A DNA stretch of 64,000 bases from an uncultured Anaerobutyricum sp. (GTDB lineage: Bacteria > Bacillota > Clostridia > Lachnospirales > Lachnospiraceae), in assembly GCF_934307085.1 (NCBI RefSeq), contig NZ_CAKRCF010000007.1, positions 19,180-83,179 of the forward strand, given 5' to 3'. Shown here one piece after another: positions 44,031-53,105 of this stretch; the stretch's first letter is position 1, and every line of letters starts with the position of its first letter. The translations under genes were made by a program, and so were the position numbers. The notes under the pieces were generated by a model. It was not told the DNA's origin. It did not search any database and was given only the letters and a program-made list of their open reading frames with translations.

Positions 44031-44972
44031 ATGGCAAATTTTGCAATCGCAGCCGATGAAAATGTCATTGCCCGCGGTAACAAACTAATAGAAGAATTAC
44101 AGGAACCAGGCGAAAAAAAAGGGGTTACACTGAATCGACTTTTCGATCTGGTATCCACCCATCTGCAGGAAAATCAATTAAAAAGAAGCGGTGTAGATAC
44201 AGAGGCATTAGATGCTTCGATTACAAACATTCGAAATCTGTTTACCGCTGCTCTCTCCGGCAAAGAAGAAATCCGAACCGAATACGAACGCCGCATGGCA
44301 GAACTTCGAAAAAGAAACGAAGAATTAGAAAAAAACTATAAAATTAAACTAGGCAAACTTTCTTCCGAAAAAGAAGAAGCGTTACGAAAATATAATGATT
44401 TAAAAGAATTACAGGAAACCGCTGAAACTGCAAGAAAAGCCGCCGAGGAGCAAGTTGCATCTGCCGTCAATCTTGCGAAGGAAAAAGATAAAACTAACAT
44501 TATGTTAATGGAAAAACTTCGTGATGCCGAGCAAAAAGCTGCAAATTACGATACATTAGAGGAAGAAAACGCTTCTTTAAAACAGGACGTTTCCAATTTA
44601 CAATTTAAAATAAAAGATTATGAGAAAAATGAAATTTTACATATCAGGGAAATAGAACAGTTAGCGAAAGAAAAAGAGAGAGATTCCGCTACTATCGAAA
44701 AACTCAATATAGAAAAAAGCGAAGCGCAGGAAACGATACAATCTGAACTGTCTGAAAAAACTGCTCTCCTTAGCAAACAGGAAAAAGAATTAAATACCTT
44801 ACATATTCAGCTTACTGAACAAACCAAAGAAGCTGAACTTATGAAAGAACGAGCTGTTATAGAAAAAGAACGAGAAATGATTTCTAAAATAGAAGAACTT
44901 CGAAATACACTTGATAACGTAAAAGAAGAAAAATACAATTTGCAACTTCAGTTAGCCAAGTTACAAAGATAA
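44031..44972 (+). CDS. Coiled-coil protein of unknown function, accessory island
   Basis: I do not recognise a characterised family. The 313-residue protein has a globular N-terminus of about 85 residues (MANFAIAADENVIARGNKLIEEL, TLNRLFDLV, ITNIRNLFTAALSG). This is followed by about 220 residues of almost uninterrupted heptad-rich coiled coil dominated by Glu, Lys, Ala and Leu, with no membrane segment. The layout recalls plasmid accessory proteins such as KfrA (small DNA-binding head, long coil), but the head does not match clearly. GGAGG precedes ATG 44031. It lies between the resolvase and the TerD-like gene and converges with the latter. Confidence 0.7.
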   Translation: MANFAIAADENVIARGNKLIEELQEPGEKKGVTLNRLFDLVSTHLQENQLKRSGVDTEALDASITNIRNLFTAALSGKEEIRTEYERRMAELRKRNEELEKNYKIKLGKLSSEKEEALRKYNDLKELQETAETARKAAEEQVASAVNLAKEKDKTNIMLMEKLRDAEQKAANYDTLEEENASLKQDVSNLQFKIKDYEKNEILHIREIEQLAKEKERDSATIEKLNIEKSEAQETIQSELSEKTALLSKQEKELNTLHIQLTEQTKEAELMKERAVIEKEREMISKIEELRNTLDNVKEEKYNLQLQLAKLQR

Positions 44973-44987
44973 GGAAAAATGTATAAG

Positions 44988-45020
44988 AGCGACAAATTCT
45001 AAAACAGAACTTGTCGCTTT
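44988..45020. terminator. Bidirectional terminator
   Basis: AGCGACAA...TTCT pairs with AGAA...TTGTCGCT, followed by TTTAAAA. It separates the converging coiled-coil and TerD-like genes. Confidence 0.75.
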
Positions 45021-45028
45021 AAAATTCA

Positions 45029-47188
45029 TTAAATCAAATCAGACATAAAAATATCTAAATCCCACTGTGTAATAATTCGTGCTTCTTTTGACTTTTCTTC
45101 TTTTTCCAATTGTTTCTTCACACTATCTTTATCAGCTGTAAAAATAGTGTCTGCGTCTTCCATATTTTTTACAATTTCTCCACGAGCCAATGCGTTTAAA
45201 CAAGCGACCTGTTTCATCGTTGCCTTTTTAAGATTAACTGCTGCATAAGCCGCAGCAGTTGTACCAATCAAATTATTTTCCAAATTAATCAAATTGTTTT
45301 TAGACATATCTGAAGAGAAATCCGCCCATATTACCTGTTTTTCCCTACAGTCAATTATTACCGGAACAGATATCTTCGTGTTTGAAGTAAGACTAATTTG
45401 ATTTTTTACCGTTTTAGGTTCATAGATTTCGCCTGAATCAAACCAAGATCGCTCCATCCATCCAAAGGTACAAGGTATCTCATAAAAAGGCTGTCCGCTA
45501 TAACTATATACCTGCGGAACAGCATATCGACATTCGTTTTTTAACAACTCTTCCACATTAATATCAATAAATTCTGAAGCACCCTCTCCGCCAAACTCGC
45601 CACCATCTATAATATCACCTGAATGATAACATTGGAACCCTGCATCTTTCAACTTTGTATAGGATACCCATCCAAGGAAGTCCCAATTTTCTGAATAAAA
45701 AGACATACTTAAATCCAAATCAACACGCATATGCTGTTCTTTTATATTCGTCCACCAAATAAAAAAACGTTCGTATAACCCTCCTAGATTCAATCGACTT
45801 CCACGAGTCATAGATTTATATGAACTGTTGGTATTCCGTTGTGAAAAAGGAATTATATAATTTTCTAACGCAGAATCTATCCAGACTTTTCCCAGCGCAG
45901 ATCTTTTTGAATATTCTTTAATCAATGCTTCTTCCAAAATAGTACATATTTTTGTTATTTCTTCAATATCCTGACTATGATTTGGAATGATGCAAGCTTT
46001 CGCTACGGAACTTTTCGGCATTACAATACGAAGATTTTCCGTATCACGGTTGCGAAAATGAGAAAGCACTTGTAAAAGTACTGGAGTGCTAACTTTATGA
46101 GCAACTATTGAAAAATGTTCCATGATAATTGAAGTATAATTAGGATACTCTCTAAGAATTTTATCTAATCGTCTTGCAAATTCACCAGGTTTTTCCATCA
46201 ATACAGCAAGAAAATTCATCATTTCTGTAAATGACGGTTCTTTATTTTGATGTATAAAGGTTTCTACTTTTCCCGTCCAAAAAAGAGGCTTTTTCTCTTC
46301 TCTGATAGACTCAAAAGCCAAATTAACCTTTTTATATTGCTTATACTCGCCCGGGTGAAGTCTTTCACCTACTCGAATCCACTGTTCTCTGTTTCTCCAC
46401 ATATCTTCCCGTAAATTAGAACAATTATTCAGCAAACTCATAATAAGGCGTCTTTCTTTTCGACGTAAGCTTCTAAAACGAGTTGGGCAAGATAATGAAG
46501 TATCTCCTCCGGAAAGAGCAACAACAAGACGTAAAACATCTGTAGCTGTATGATAATATCTGTTCAAAACATTGGCATTGGCTGTATTTACTCTAATAAG
46601 TTTTAAACTAATCCACGCTAATGTTTCTTTAAAAGGAATTTCTTCCGGAAACCAGCCAGAACACTCACAATATTCCAAACACCATTCTATATCTTCTTTA
46701 TCCTGAAGTGATAACGATGTTCTACTGCCAAGAAGATTTCTAAAAATCTCTTCAAGTTCATCTGTAGTTCCAAAATCTAATTCTACTTTTTCAAGCTGTT
46801 CTTCAAGAGGTGCTCTCTCCACCTTTTCGTAAGAAGGAAGCCATTTACCAAAGGTGGCATAATGTATAAGCGCATTAAACCAGAGTTCTGCGTCTGATGC
46901 TTCTGCAACCTGACTTGGAAAATTAGGATACATTACGTTGTACTCTTTATCCGCACCAATACGAAATTTTAATTTAAAAAATAATTCATTATATATATCA
47001 TCAATAATTTCAGAAGACAGTTTAGATAAAGCTACAGCTAAATCATGTGAAAGTCTAAACCCCAAGCTTCCAATATTTAATTCCAGAGTTAATAGATGTG
47101 CTAAGGATTGCTCTGTTCCTACAGTAGCCTGTTCATTAACATCTATTGTAACTTTATGTTTTCTTCTTAATAAAATTTCATTAATCAT
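45029..47188 (-). CDS. TerD-related MXAN_6230/SCO0854-family protein (RING end missing)
   Basis: A 719-residue cytosolic protein. The N-terminal 470 residues match by eye the family's helical region (NVMYPNFPSQVAEASDAELW, NALIHYATFGKWLP, EQWIRVGERLHPGEYKQYKK). Residues about 480-630 form a TerD-like domain: VDLDLSMSFYSENW, WVSYTKLKDAG, HSGDIIDGGEFGGEGASEFI and VYSYSGQPFYEIP, with acidic residues that in TerD bind calcium. Family members named for Myxococcus MXAN_6230 often end in a RING-like zinc domain; here the C-terminus has no such cysteine cluster. TerD-type proteins belong to chemical-stress and proposed phage-defence systems. AGGAG precedes the start. Confidence 0.75.
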   Translation of the reverse strand: MINEILLRRKHKVTIDVNEQATVGTEQSLAHLLTLELNIGSLGFRLSHDLAVALSKLSSEIIDDIYNELFFKLKFRIGADKEYNVMYPNFPSQVAEASDAELWFNALIHYATFGKWLPSYEKVERAPLEEQLEKVELDFGTTDELEEIFRNLLGSRTSLSLQDKEDIEWCLEYCECSGWFPEEIPFKETLAWISLKLIRVNTANANVLNRYYHTATDVLRLVVALSGGDTSLSCPTRFRSLRRKERRLIMSLLNNCSNLREDMWRNREQWIRVGERLHPGEYKQYKKVNLAFESIREEKKPLFWTGKVETFIHQNKEPSFTEMMNFLAVLMEKPGEFARRLDKILREYPNYTSIIMEHFSIVAHKVSTPVLLQVLSHFRNRDTENLRIVMPKSSVAKACIIPNHSQDIEEITKICTILEEALIKEYSKRSALGKVWIDSALENYIIPFSQRNTNSSYKSMTRGSRLNLGGLYERFFIWWTNIKEQHMRVDLDLSMSFYSENWDFLGWVSYTKLKDAGFQCYHSGDIIDGGEFGGEGASEFIDINVEELLKNECRYAVPQVYSYSGQPFYEIPCTFGWMERSWFDSGEIYEPKTVKNQISLTSNTKISVPVIIDCREKQVIWADFSSDMSKNNLINLENNLIGTTAAAYAAVNLKKATMKQVACLNALARGEIVKNMEDADTIFTADKDSVKKQLEKEEKSKEARIITQWDLDIFMSDLI

Positions 47189-47207
47189 AGTATTCTCCTA
47201 AATGAAA

Positions 47208-47291
47208 AATGTCTAGATTCTTTTATAAATCTAGAGCGTGTTTAAAAAATCATTTCTGTAGAAAGTATTTTTTAAACACGCTCTAGACATT
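47208..47291. repeat. Nested palindrome with AGAGCGTGTTT motif upstream of the TerD-like gene
   Basis: A perfect 20-bp stem (CTAGAGCGTGTTTAAAAAAT, 47231-47250, and its complement 47267-47286) lies within a further pair AATGTCTAGA (47208-47217) / TCTAGACATT (47282-47291). It marks the left boundary of the TerD-like gene's promoter region and carries the dispersed AGAGCGTGTTT motif. The rest of 47292-47499 shows no gene. Confidence 0.7.
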
Positions 47292-47499
47292 ATGTGGTAA
47301 TCAAAAGAATTTCCCCTATCAAATTATTGAAATAAAAAATTCTCCCTTACAACCACATTAATAAGCAGTGAATGGAAATCTTGGAAACTAAAAAATGAAA
47401 CGATATAGAAGGAAGTCTCCAAATAGCCATTCGAAATATGACACATCGTGTCTTTTTTATAATACACGAAAACATTACAAAAGTAAAGAAAAATAAGAA

Positions 47500-48354
47500 C
47501 TAATCAAACTGTGCAAATAAAAATTCCAAAAATTCTTTAATCTCATCCGTCATTTTCTCTTTGTTCCATGCAAGTAAAACCTCTGTAATTAGTTCATCAC
47601 TATTAATTTTATAAACAGCGCATTTATCTGCTAAAGGACGCATGGATGCCGGTAATATCGCAATACCGAGTCCATTTTCTGCGAGCGTCATTGCTGTTCT
47701 GGCATCTTCACATTCGTAATATATGTCTCCTGAAAGTCCATTTTTTTCAAAGGCAGATAACAAGAAACCACGATAACGATGTGATAATATGAGGCGTTCT
47801 TTTGAAAGTTCTTCTAAAGTAAGAATATTATTATTTCCTAAATTCTTTTGAGGGACAGCCATTGCACATAATTCATCCGTCATTAATGTTCGACTTGCAA
47901 AACCATTTACAGAAATTGGTGTACGCAAGGTTGTAATATCTACAACACGATTCTCTAGTTGGTCTTTTAAAGTAAACGTGGAACCTTCATGAATATCAAA
48001 ATGGATTTCTGGATGTTTTACTGCATATATTTTAAATTGCTTTGCCATCATAGATACAGTAGATGGTGCCAGTCCAATATGAATTGTTGCTGCTTCATTT
48101 GCCTTGATTACTTCTCTTTTTGTAATATCTGCCATTGTGAGCAGACTTCCAGCTCTTATGTATAACGCTTTTCCAGCTTCTGTAAGAGTAATATTTTTTG
48201 CACCTCGTACAAAAAGTTTTACACCAAGTTCTTCTTCTAACATTTTAATTTGATAACTAAGTGGAGGCTGTGTCATATGGAGAATTCGTGCTGCTCCACT
48301 GATTGTTCCTGCATCTACGATTGCCCGAAAATATTCTAATTGTTTTATTTCCAT
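47500..48354 (-). CDS. LysR-family transcriptional regulator
   Basis: A 284-residue regulator with the classical N-terminal winged helix (MEIKQLEYFRAIVDAGTISGAARILHMTQPPLSYQIKMLEEELGVKLF) and a C-terminal periplasmic-binding-like effector domain. It is divergent from a MATE pump gene, with 261 bases between, the usual arrangement of a LysR activator and its target. The inducer is unknown. AAGGAAG precedes the start. Confidence 0.92.
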   Translation of the reverse strand: MEIKQLEYFRAIVDAGTISGAARILHMTQPPLSYQIKMLEEELGVKLFVRGAKNITLTEAGKALYIRAGSLLTMADITKREVIKANEAATIHIGLAPSTVSMMAKQFKIYAVKHPEIHFDIHEGSTFTLKDQLENRVVDITTLRTPISVNGFASRTLMTDELCAMAVPQKNLGNNNILTLEELSKERLILSHRYRGFLLSAFEKNGLSGDIYYECEDARTAMTLAENGLGIAILPASMRPLADKCAVYKINSDELITEVLLAWNKEKMTDEIKEFLEFLFAQFD

Positions 48355-48615
48355 GTTATTATAACTTCCTTTTTTGTCTGTTGTTTTTTTGAAAAATTGG
48401 ATTAAAAATTATTTATCATTTTGTTATTGACCATTGTAACAGTGTGAAAATGGATACTGTTTTATAGATTTACCATAAATAACACCATAAAATATCACTT
48501 ATTACGACTTATTCATCTAAAATTTATTTATCTTCGATATAAAAAGAATATTTTTCATATGTTTCACTTCGTGATATAATCGTTTAAGTAAAAAGAACAG
48601 GAAGTGATTATATTT

Positions 48616-49989
48616 ATGAAACGTATTGATTTTGATAACGGGAAAATTACTACTAACATTTTTCAGGCAGCATTGCCGATGTTGATTGCTCAGATTTTGA
48701 GCCTCCTTTATAATATTGTAGATCGAATCTATATTGCAAGAATACCAAATATCGGAACAGCAGCGCTAGGAGCGGTTGGATTATGTTTTCCAATCATTGT
48801 AATTATTACCGCATTCAGTAATCTGTTCGGAAGCGGTGGTGCACCTATTTTTTCAATTGAACGAGGTCGTGGAGATAAAAAAAGAGCTGGCACGATTATG
48901 AATACTTCCTTTTTCATGCTTTCCGTATGTGCAATTGTTTTAATGTGCATCGGATTTTTATTTGCCCGTCCGATTCTGATACTATTTGGTGCTTCTGAAA
49001 ATGCACTCATATACGCATATCCTTATATTATGATTTATTTAATTGGAACTTTTCCTTCCATGATTGCAACCGGAATGAATCCTTTTATCAATGCACAGGG
49101 TTATGCCACAACGGGAATGATTTCTGTTGTCATTGGTGCAATAGCAAACATCGTGCTTGACCCATTTTTTATTTTTGTACTTCATCTTGATATTCGGGGA
49201 GCAGCTATTGCAACGGTTTTATCCCAATGCTTATCTGCTGGTTTTGTTTTATATTTTCTTTCAAAAAAGGCAGAATTTAAAATTCACCTGTTATATAAAG
49301 AAGAAATCCGACACTGCGGAAAAGACGCTAAGAATATTGTAAGCCTTGGAGCTGCTGGATTTGTTATGCAGCTTACAAACAGTCTTGTAAGTATATGCTG
49401 TAATAATATACTTGCTGCTACTGGCGGAGATGTTTATATTTCCGTTATGACTATTATCTCCAGTGTCCGTCAGATGATAGAAACACCAATCTGGTCTATT
49501 TCCGAAGGTTCCTCACCCGTTATCAGCTATAATTACGGAGCAAAACGTCCGAAAAAAGTTATTGAAGCATGGATTACAATGTCTGTTCTTGCTTTGATTT
49601 ACAGTTTAATTGCATGGAGTGTTATTTTATTTGCACCTAAATTCTTAATCGGAATTTTTAGTTCTGATAAAAGTCTGATGATTGATACTGTTCCTGCAAT
49701 GAAATTATACTTTGCCGCATTTATCTTTATGCTGTTTCAGTATACAGGTCAGACCATGTTTAAATCATTAAACAAGAAAAAACAGGCAATTTTCTTCTCT
49801 ATACTGCGTAAAGTTATTATTGTTGTACCACTGACATACATATTCCCTTATGTATTCCATATGGGAAGCAATGGTGTATTTATGGCAGAACCGGTATCCA
49901 ATGTAATTGGCGGAAGTTTGTGCTTCATCGTAATGCTCTTGACGGTTCTCCCAGAGTTAAAACGGATGAATCCTGATTTGTCGAGCTAA
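48616..49989 (+). CDS. MATE-family efflux transporter
   Basis: A 457-residue, 12-helix membrane antiporter similar in layout to the MATE protein at 5.2 kb: AALPMLIAQILSLLYNIVDRIYIARI at the N-terminus and SEGSSPVISYNYGAKRPKKVIEAW in the middle. It likely expels toxic cations or metabolites. Start chosen at 48616 because AGGAAGTG lies nine bases upstream; four extra codons to 48604 would abut it. The divergent LysR gene is the likely regulator. The stop codon lies within the following terminator. Confidence 0.92.
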   Translation: MKRIDFDNGKITTNIFQAALPMLIAQILSLLYNIVDRIYIARIPNIGTAALGAVGLCFPIIVIITAFSNLFGSGGAPIFSIERGRGDKKRAGTIMNTSFFMLSVCAIVLMCIGFLFARPILILFGASENALIYAYPYIMIYLIGTFPSMIATGMNPFINAQGYATTGMISVVIGAIANIVLDPFFIFVLHLDIRGAAIATVLSQCLSAGFVLYFLSKKAEFKIHLLYKEEIRHCGKDAKNIVSLGAAGFVMQLTNSLVSICCNNILAATGGDVYISVMTIISSVRQMIETPIWSISEGSSPVISYNYGAKRPKKVIEAWITMSVLALIYSLIAWSVILFAPKFLIGIFSSDKSLMIDTVPAMKLYFAAFIFMLFQYTGQTMFKSLNKKKQAIFFSILRKVIIVVPLTYIFPYVFHMGSNGVFMAEPVSNVIGGSLCFIVMLLTVLPELKRMNPDLSS

Positions 49990-50002
49990 TGACAAATCAG
50001 GA
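49971..50002. terminator. Bidirectional terminator overlapping the MATE stop codon
   Basis: TCCTGATTTGTC (49971-49982) and GACAAATCAGGA (49991-50002). It includes the last codons of the MATE gene and ends just before the stop of the converging phosphatase gene. Confidence 0.75.
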
Positions 50003-50003
50003 T

Positions 50004-50777
50004 TTAATGCCTTTGTTCTTTGTTGCTATATGTTTCGCAAAAACGAGCCGCAAACGATGGTTCCTCATTTCCGGAATATAAATGAGAGACATCTCCTATT
50101 TTTAAGCCACGAAAATATGCTATTCCCTGTTTGCGTTCTTCTGTAACAAGCTCCGTAACAGAAGTTGGTGCTAATGCAAAACTATTCCACAAAGTAAATG
50201 GTGAAACATTCCACAGATGAGAAAGTAATACACAGATAAGTCCGAAGTGACAGAATAATGTTATCGTTTCTGTACTTTCTTTTTCTACACGATAATGTCC
50301 ATTTTCACGAACATATCCATATTTTGCAAGAAGTGCATCAAATTCTTCTGTAACCTTATCATAAATTTCTACCATGTCAGAATGTTGTGCTACAAGAGAC
50401 TTTCTCCAGGCATCTTTATCCATATATCCACTATGTTCTGTCAAATATCCTGGTGCCATATCCCACACGATTCTTGAAAGATAATTTTCTCCGTTCATTT
50501 CCGCATCCGGATAGGCTTCTGCAAGTTCAGGTGCTTTGTTAATATCTAACTTTGCCCAAAATTCATGTAGCCAGTCTAAGGTTTCAGCCGTTTTGCCTGT
50601 TTTTTCAAGACATGGACGTGCAGTATCCTGTGCTCTGCCAAGGGGAGAAACATAACATTCTCCCAAATTAAGAGACTCTGCTCTTTTTGATAAAAGTTCC
50701 GCTTCTCTCCATCCTTTTTTGGTTAATGTATCGTTTTCGTAGTCGGGGTCTCCATGTCGTATAAATATAATTCTCAT
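50004..50777 (-). CDS. Histidine phosphatase family protein
   Basis: A 257-residue phosphatase of the phosphoglycerate-mutase-like superfamily. It has the N-terminal RHG motif IFIRHGDPDYENDTLTKKGWREAELL with the nucleophilic histidine, CYVSPLGRAQDTARPCLE, and the later FCHFGLICVLLSHLW with the second catalytic histidine. Substrate unknown. AAAGGAA precedes the start. The 260 bases between it and the DeoR gene contain no gene that I can support. Confidence 0.9.
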   Translation of the reverse strand: MRIIFIRHGDPDYENDTLTKKGWREAELLSKRAESLNLGECYVSPLGRAQDTARPCLEKTGKTAETLDWLHEFWAKLDINKAPELAEAYPDAEMNGENYLSRIVWDMAPGYLTEHSGYMDKDAWRKSLVAQHSDMVEIYDKVTEEFDALLAKYGYVRENGHYRVEKESTETITLFCHFGLICVLLSHLWNVSPFTLWNSFALAPTSVTELVTEERKQGIAYFRGLKIGDVSHLYSGNEEPSFAARFCETYSNKEQRH

Positions 50778-51037
50778 AAGATATATATTCCTTTCTTAAT
50801 TATTTTTAAAAATTTCTATAAAATTTCCGTAAAACAGCATTAATTACTGTAATATCTCCCATAATTACTGTGATTGTATAAATTATATAGCTGTGATACA
50901 ATATTTTCTCCAATACATATATCACTCATTTTTTATTTGGAAGATTTCCATTGTGGATTAAAAAGGACATGTGTTTTAATGGATACTGCCTGCATTGCTC
51001 CCTCTCCCACCAGAATAAATAGTATTCCAGACATTTT

Positions 51038-51784
51038 TTAAGCTTTAATTACCTGAATCCTTTTACTTATTAATTCCGCTTCATAAAAAGAGTCAATCTC
51101 ATTATCTGTAATAACAGCTTTTATCTGGTCTTTTAAGTTCAAAGGCACAATTCCTCGTTTAGAGAACTTCTCGCTTTCTGTCAGAACAATCACTTCTTCA
51201 GCCTGTCTTGCCATATCTCTTACTGCCTGTGCGCGCATCTGATCCTGATTGGTAAATCCCATCTTCGTAGAATAGCCATCTGTTCCGATAAAGAAGCGGT
51301 CAACAAAGAAATTCTCCACACACTGTAATATCATCGGACCGACCATTACCTGAGAGTCCTGCTGATAAATACCACCTAAAAGATTAATCTGAAAGTTAGA
51401 CTTTCCACGAATGTATTCTGCGATAAACGCACTGTTTGTAATAATTGTCAAATCCTTTTTCGTTGCGGTAAGTGTATCGGCAAGTAAAGCACAACAGCTT
51501 CCATTTTCAATCATAATAGTATCGCCGTTAGAAACAAGTTCTGCCGCTTTCTGTGCAATCTTTCTTTTTTCTTCATAATGATAGGCAATTCTTCCATTAA
51601 TATCATCTGTACTGCAAAGAAGGGCAAATCCATGTTCTCTTTTGATGATTCCTTTACTTTCTAACGCATCTAAGTCCTTTCGCATTGTCACCTGAGAGAC
51701 ACAGAGTTCTTCTGCAAGGAGCGAAACCTCTATTTTATTATTTTTCGTTAATAATTCTAATATTTTATTACCTCTATTTTTCAT
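51038..51784 (-). CDS. DeoR/GlpR-family transcriptional regulator of the glycyl-radical cluster
   Basis: A 248-residue repressor. The N-terminal winged helix has NKILELLTKNNKIEVSLLAEELCVSQVTMRKDLDALESKGIIKREHGFA. The C-terminal sugar-phosphate-sensing domain shows IMIENGSCCALLADTL, IITNSAFIAEYI and FIGTDGYSTKMGFTN. I use the start at 51784 with AAAGGA eight bases upstream; the extra 19 codons have no such site. TTTACGAA motifs occur before this gene, near the activase end, and twice before the glycyl radical enzyme gene, so it probably controls that cluster in response to a phosphorylated sugar. Confidence 0.9.
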   Translation of the reverse strand: MKNRGNKILELLTKNNKIEVSLLAEELCVSQVTMRKDLDALESKGIIKREHGFALLCSTDDINGRIAYHYEEKRKIAQKAAELVSNGDTIMIENGSCCALLADTLTATKKDLTIITNSAFIAEYIRGKSNFQINLLGGIYQQDSQVMVGPMILQCVENFFVDRFFIGTDGYSTKMGFTNQDQMRAQAVRDMARQAEEVIVLTESEKFSKRGIVPLNLKDQIKAVITDNEIDSFYEAELISKRIQVIKA

Positions 51785-51826
51785 ACATGAATCCTTTCCG
51801 TCCGTTAAATATAGTATACTAAGAAA

Positions 51827-51858
51827 TTCGTAAATTTTCAATGGATTTTATTTACGAA
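51827..51858. promoter_or_regulatory. TTTACGAA operator pair near the DeoR start
   Basis: TTCGTAAA at 51827-51834 and TTTACGAA at 51851-51858 form an inverted pair; the same word recurs at 52982 and 53076. Confidence 0.5.
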
Positions 51859-51886
51859 TGAAAATGAAAGGAAACAGCGGTGTTTT

Positions 51887-52801
51887 TTAGAAAAAGGCGT
51901 TGATTCCATTTTTTATAAAGGTATCTTTATAGTATTCTAAATCTTCTTTATGAAGAGATGGTTGGTGTTTATAGGCATAATTTTTCCCTAATAAATCATA
52001 TTTATTTTCACCGAACTGATGAAATGGAAGGAGTTGGCAGGTAGTGATTCCTATGTCCTTTAAAGTTGCGGCAAACTGTAACGCATCTTCTAAAGAGTCA
52101 TTGAAGCCCGGAATGACAGGGATTCTTGGAAGTACTTTTTTCCCTGTCTTAACAGCGTAAGTCATATTCGATAATATCAATTCGTTATAAATACCTGTCC
52201 CTTCTTTATGTTTTTTGCTATTCCAGTGCTTCATATCAAAAAGAATATAATCCACCTGTTCTATTATTTGGGCAAAAGTTTCTGTTTTTAAGAATCCTGT
52301 CGTTTCGCAACAGGTATGTAATCCTTCTTCTTTTGCGGCAAGAAGTAACTGTAACGCAAAGTCTGGTTGGTACAACATTTCCCCACCGGACAAAGTAATC
52401 CCACCGCCGCTTTCTTCATAAAAAACTTTGTCCTGAAGAACAACATCTAAGACTTCCTGTACCGTCTTCTCCTCCCCTTCTGCCTGCAACGCTTTTGCAG
52501 GACATTCTCCAATGCACTCTTTACATCCACTACACGCGTATGGATTTATCTTGATTTCATTTTCAAAGAAAGAAATTGCTTTTTTCGGGCAGGTTTCAAT
52601 ACAATGACGACAGCGGACACATTTTTTCATATCCCATAATACCTGCATTTCCGAATACTGGCTCTCCGGATTGGCGCACCAGGCACAGTGGAGCGGGCAT
52701 CCTTTAAAAAATACAACAGTTCGGATTCCTGGTCCGTCATTTACACTGAATTTCTGGATATTAAATACTATTCCTTTTTTACTTCTGTCTGCTTTTTTCA
52801 T
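51887..52801 (-). CDS. Glycyl-radical enzyme activating enzyme (radical SAM)
   Basis: A 304-residue radical SAM activase that abstracts hydrogen from the glycine of its partner enzyme. It has the SAM cluster FFKGCPLHCAWC (Cys35, Cys39, Cys42), two additional ferredoxin-like clusters (CVRCRHCIETCPKKAI and CSGCKECIGECPAKAL) typical of the activases of PflD/hydratase-type enzymes, and GGITLSGGE. I place the start at 52801 after AAGGAGG; the longer frame to 52867 is unsupported. It is divergent from the enzyme gene at 53106, with 304 bases between that hold the promoters and operators. Confidence 0.95.
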   Translation of the reverse strand: MKKADRSKKGIVFNIQKFSVNDGPGIRTVVFFKGCPLHCAWCANPESQYSEMQVLWDMKKCVRCRHCIETCPKKAISFFENEIKINPYACSGCKECIGECPAKALQAEGEEKTVQEVLDVVLQDKVFYEESGGGITLSGGEMLYQPDFALQLLLAAKEEGLHTCCETTGFLKTETFAQIIEQVDYILFDMKHWNSKKHKEGTGIYNELILSNMTYAVKTGKKVLPRIPVIPGFNDSLEDALQFAATLKDIGITTCQLLPFHQFGENKYDLLGKNYAYKHQPSLHKEDLEYYKDTFIKNGINAFF

Positions 52802-52981
52802 TTTATTCCTCCTTGTTTTTCTTTTATATTGGATATTTCTTTTTGTAATCATTTTTAACGCTTTCAATATGTATTTATTTTGTTTAACTGCTAACCATAT
52901 TTTAATTAGTATCTTTTACTTTGCTTCGTAAAAAGATATCGTCATTATAGCATAGCTCCTCCCATAAATCCAGATAAAAAA

Positions 52982-53084
52982 CTTACGAACATAAATATTT
53001 TCACTTTCTTAAAGAAATATATTGACATTTATAAAGATTAATGCTAATTTAAATTTACAAGCACAGTAATTATGATTTACGAAC
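52982..53084 (+). promoter_or_regulatory. Promoter and flanking operators of the glycyl radical enzyme gene
   Basis: TTGACA (53022-53027), 17-base spacer, TAATTT (53045-53050). CTTACGAAC (52982-52990) lies upstream and TTTACGAAC (53076-53084) downstream, close to the AGGAGG. Binding at both could form a repression loop. The remainder of 52802-53105 is AT-rich and has no gene. Confidence 0.6.
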
Positions 53085-53105
53085 GTAATTTTAGGAGGTT
53101 TTACT

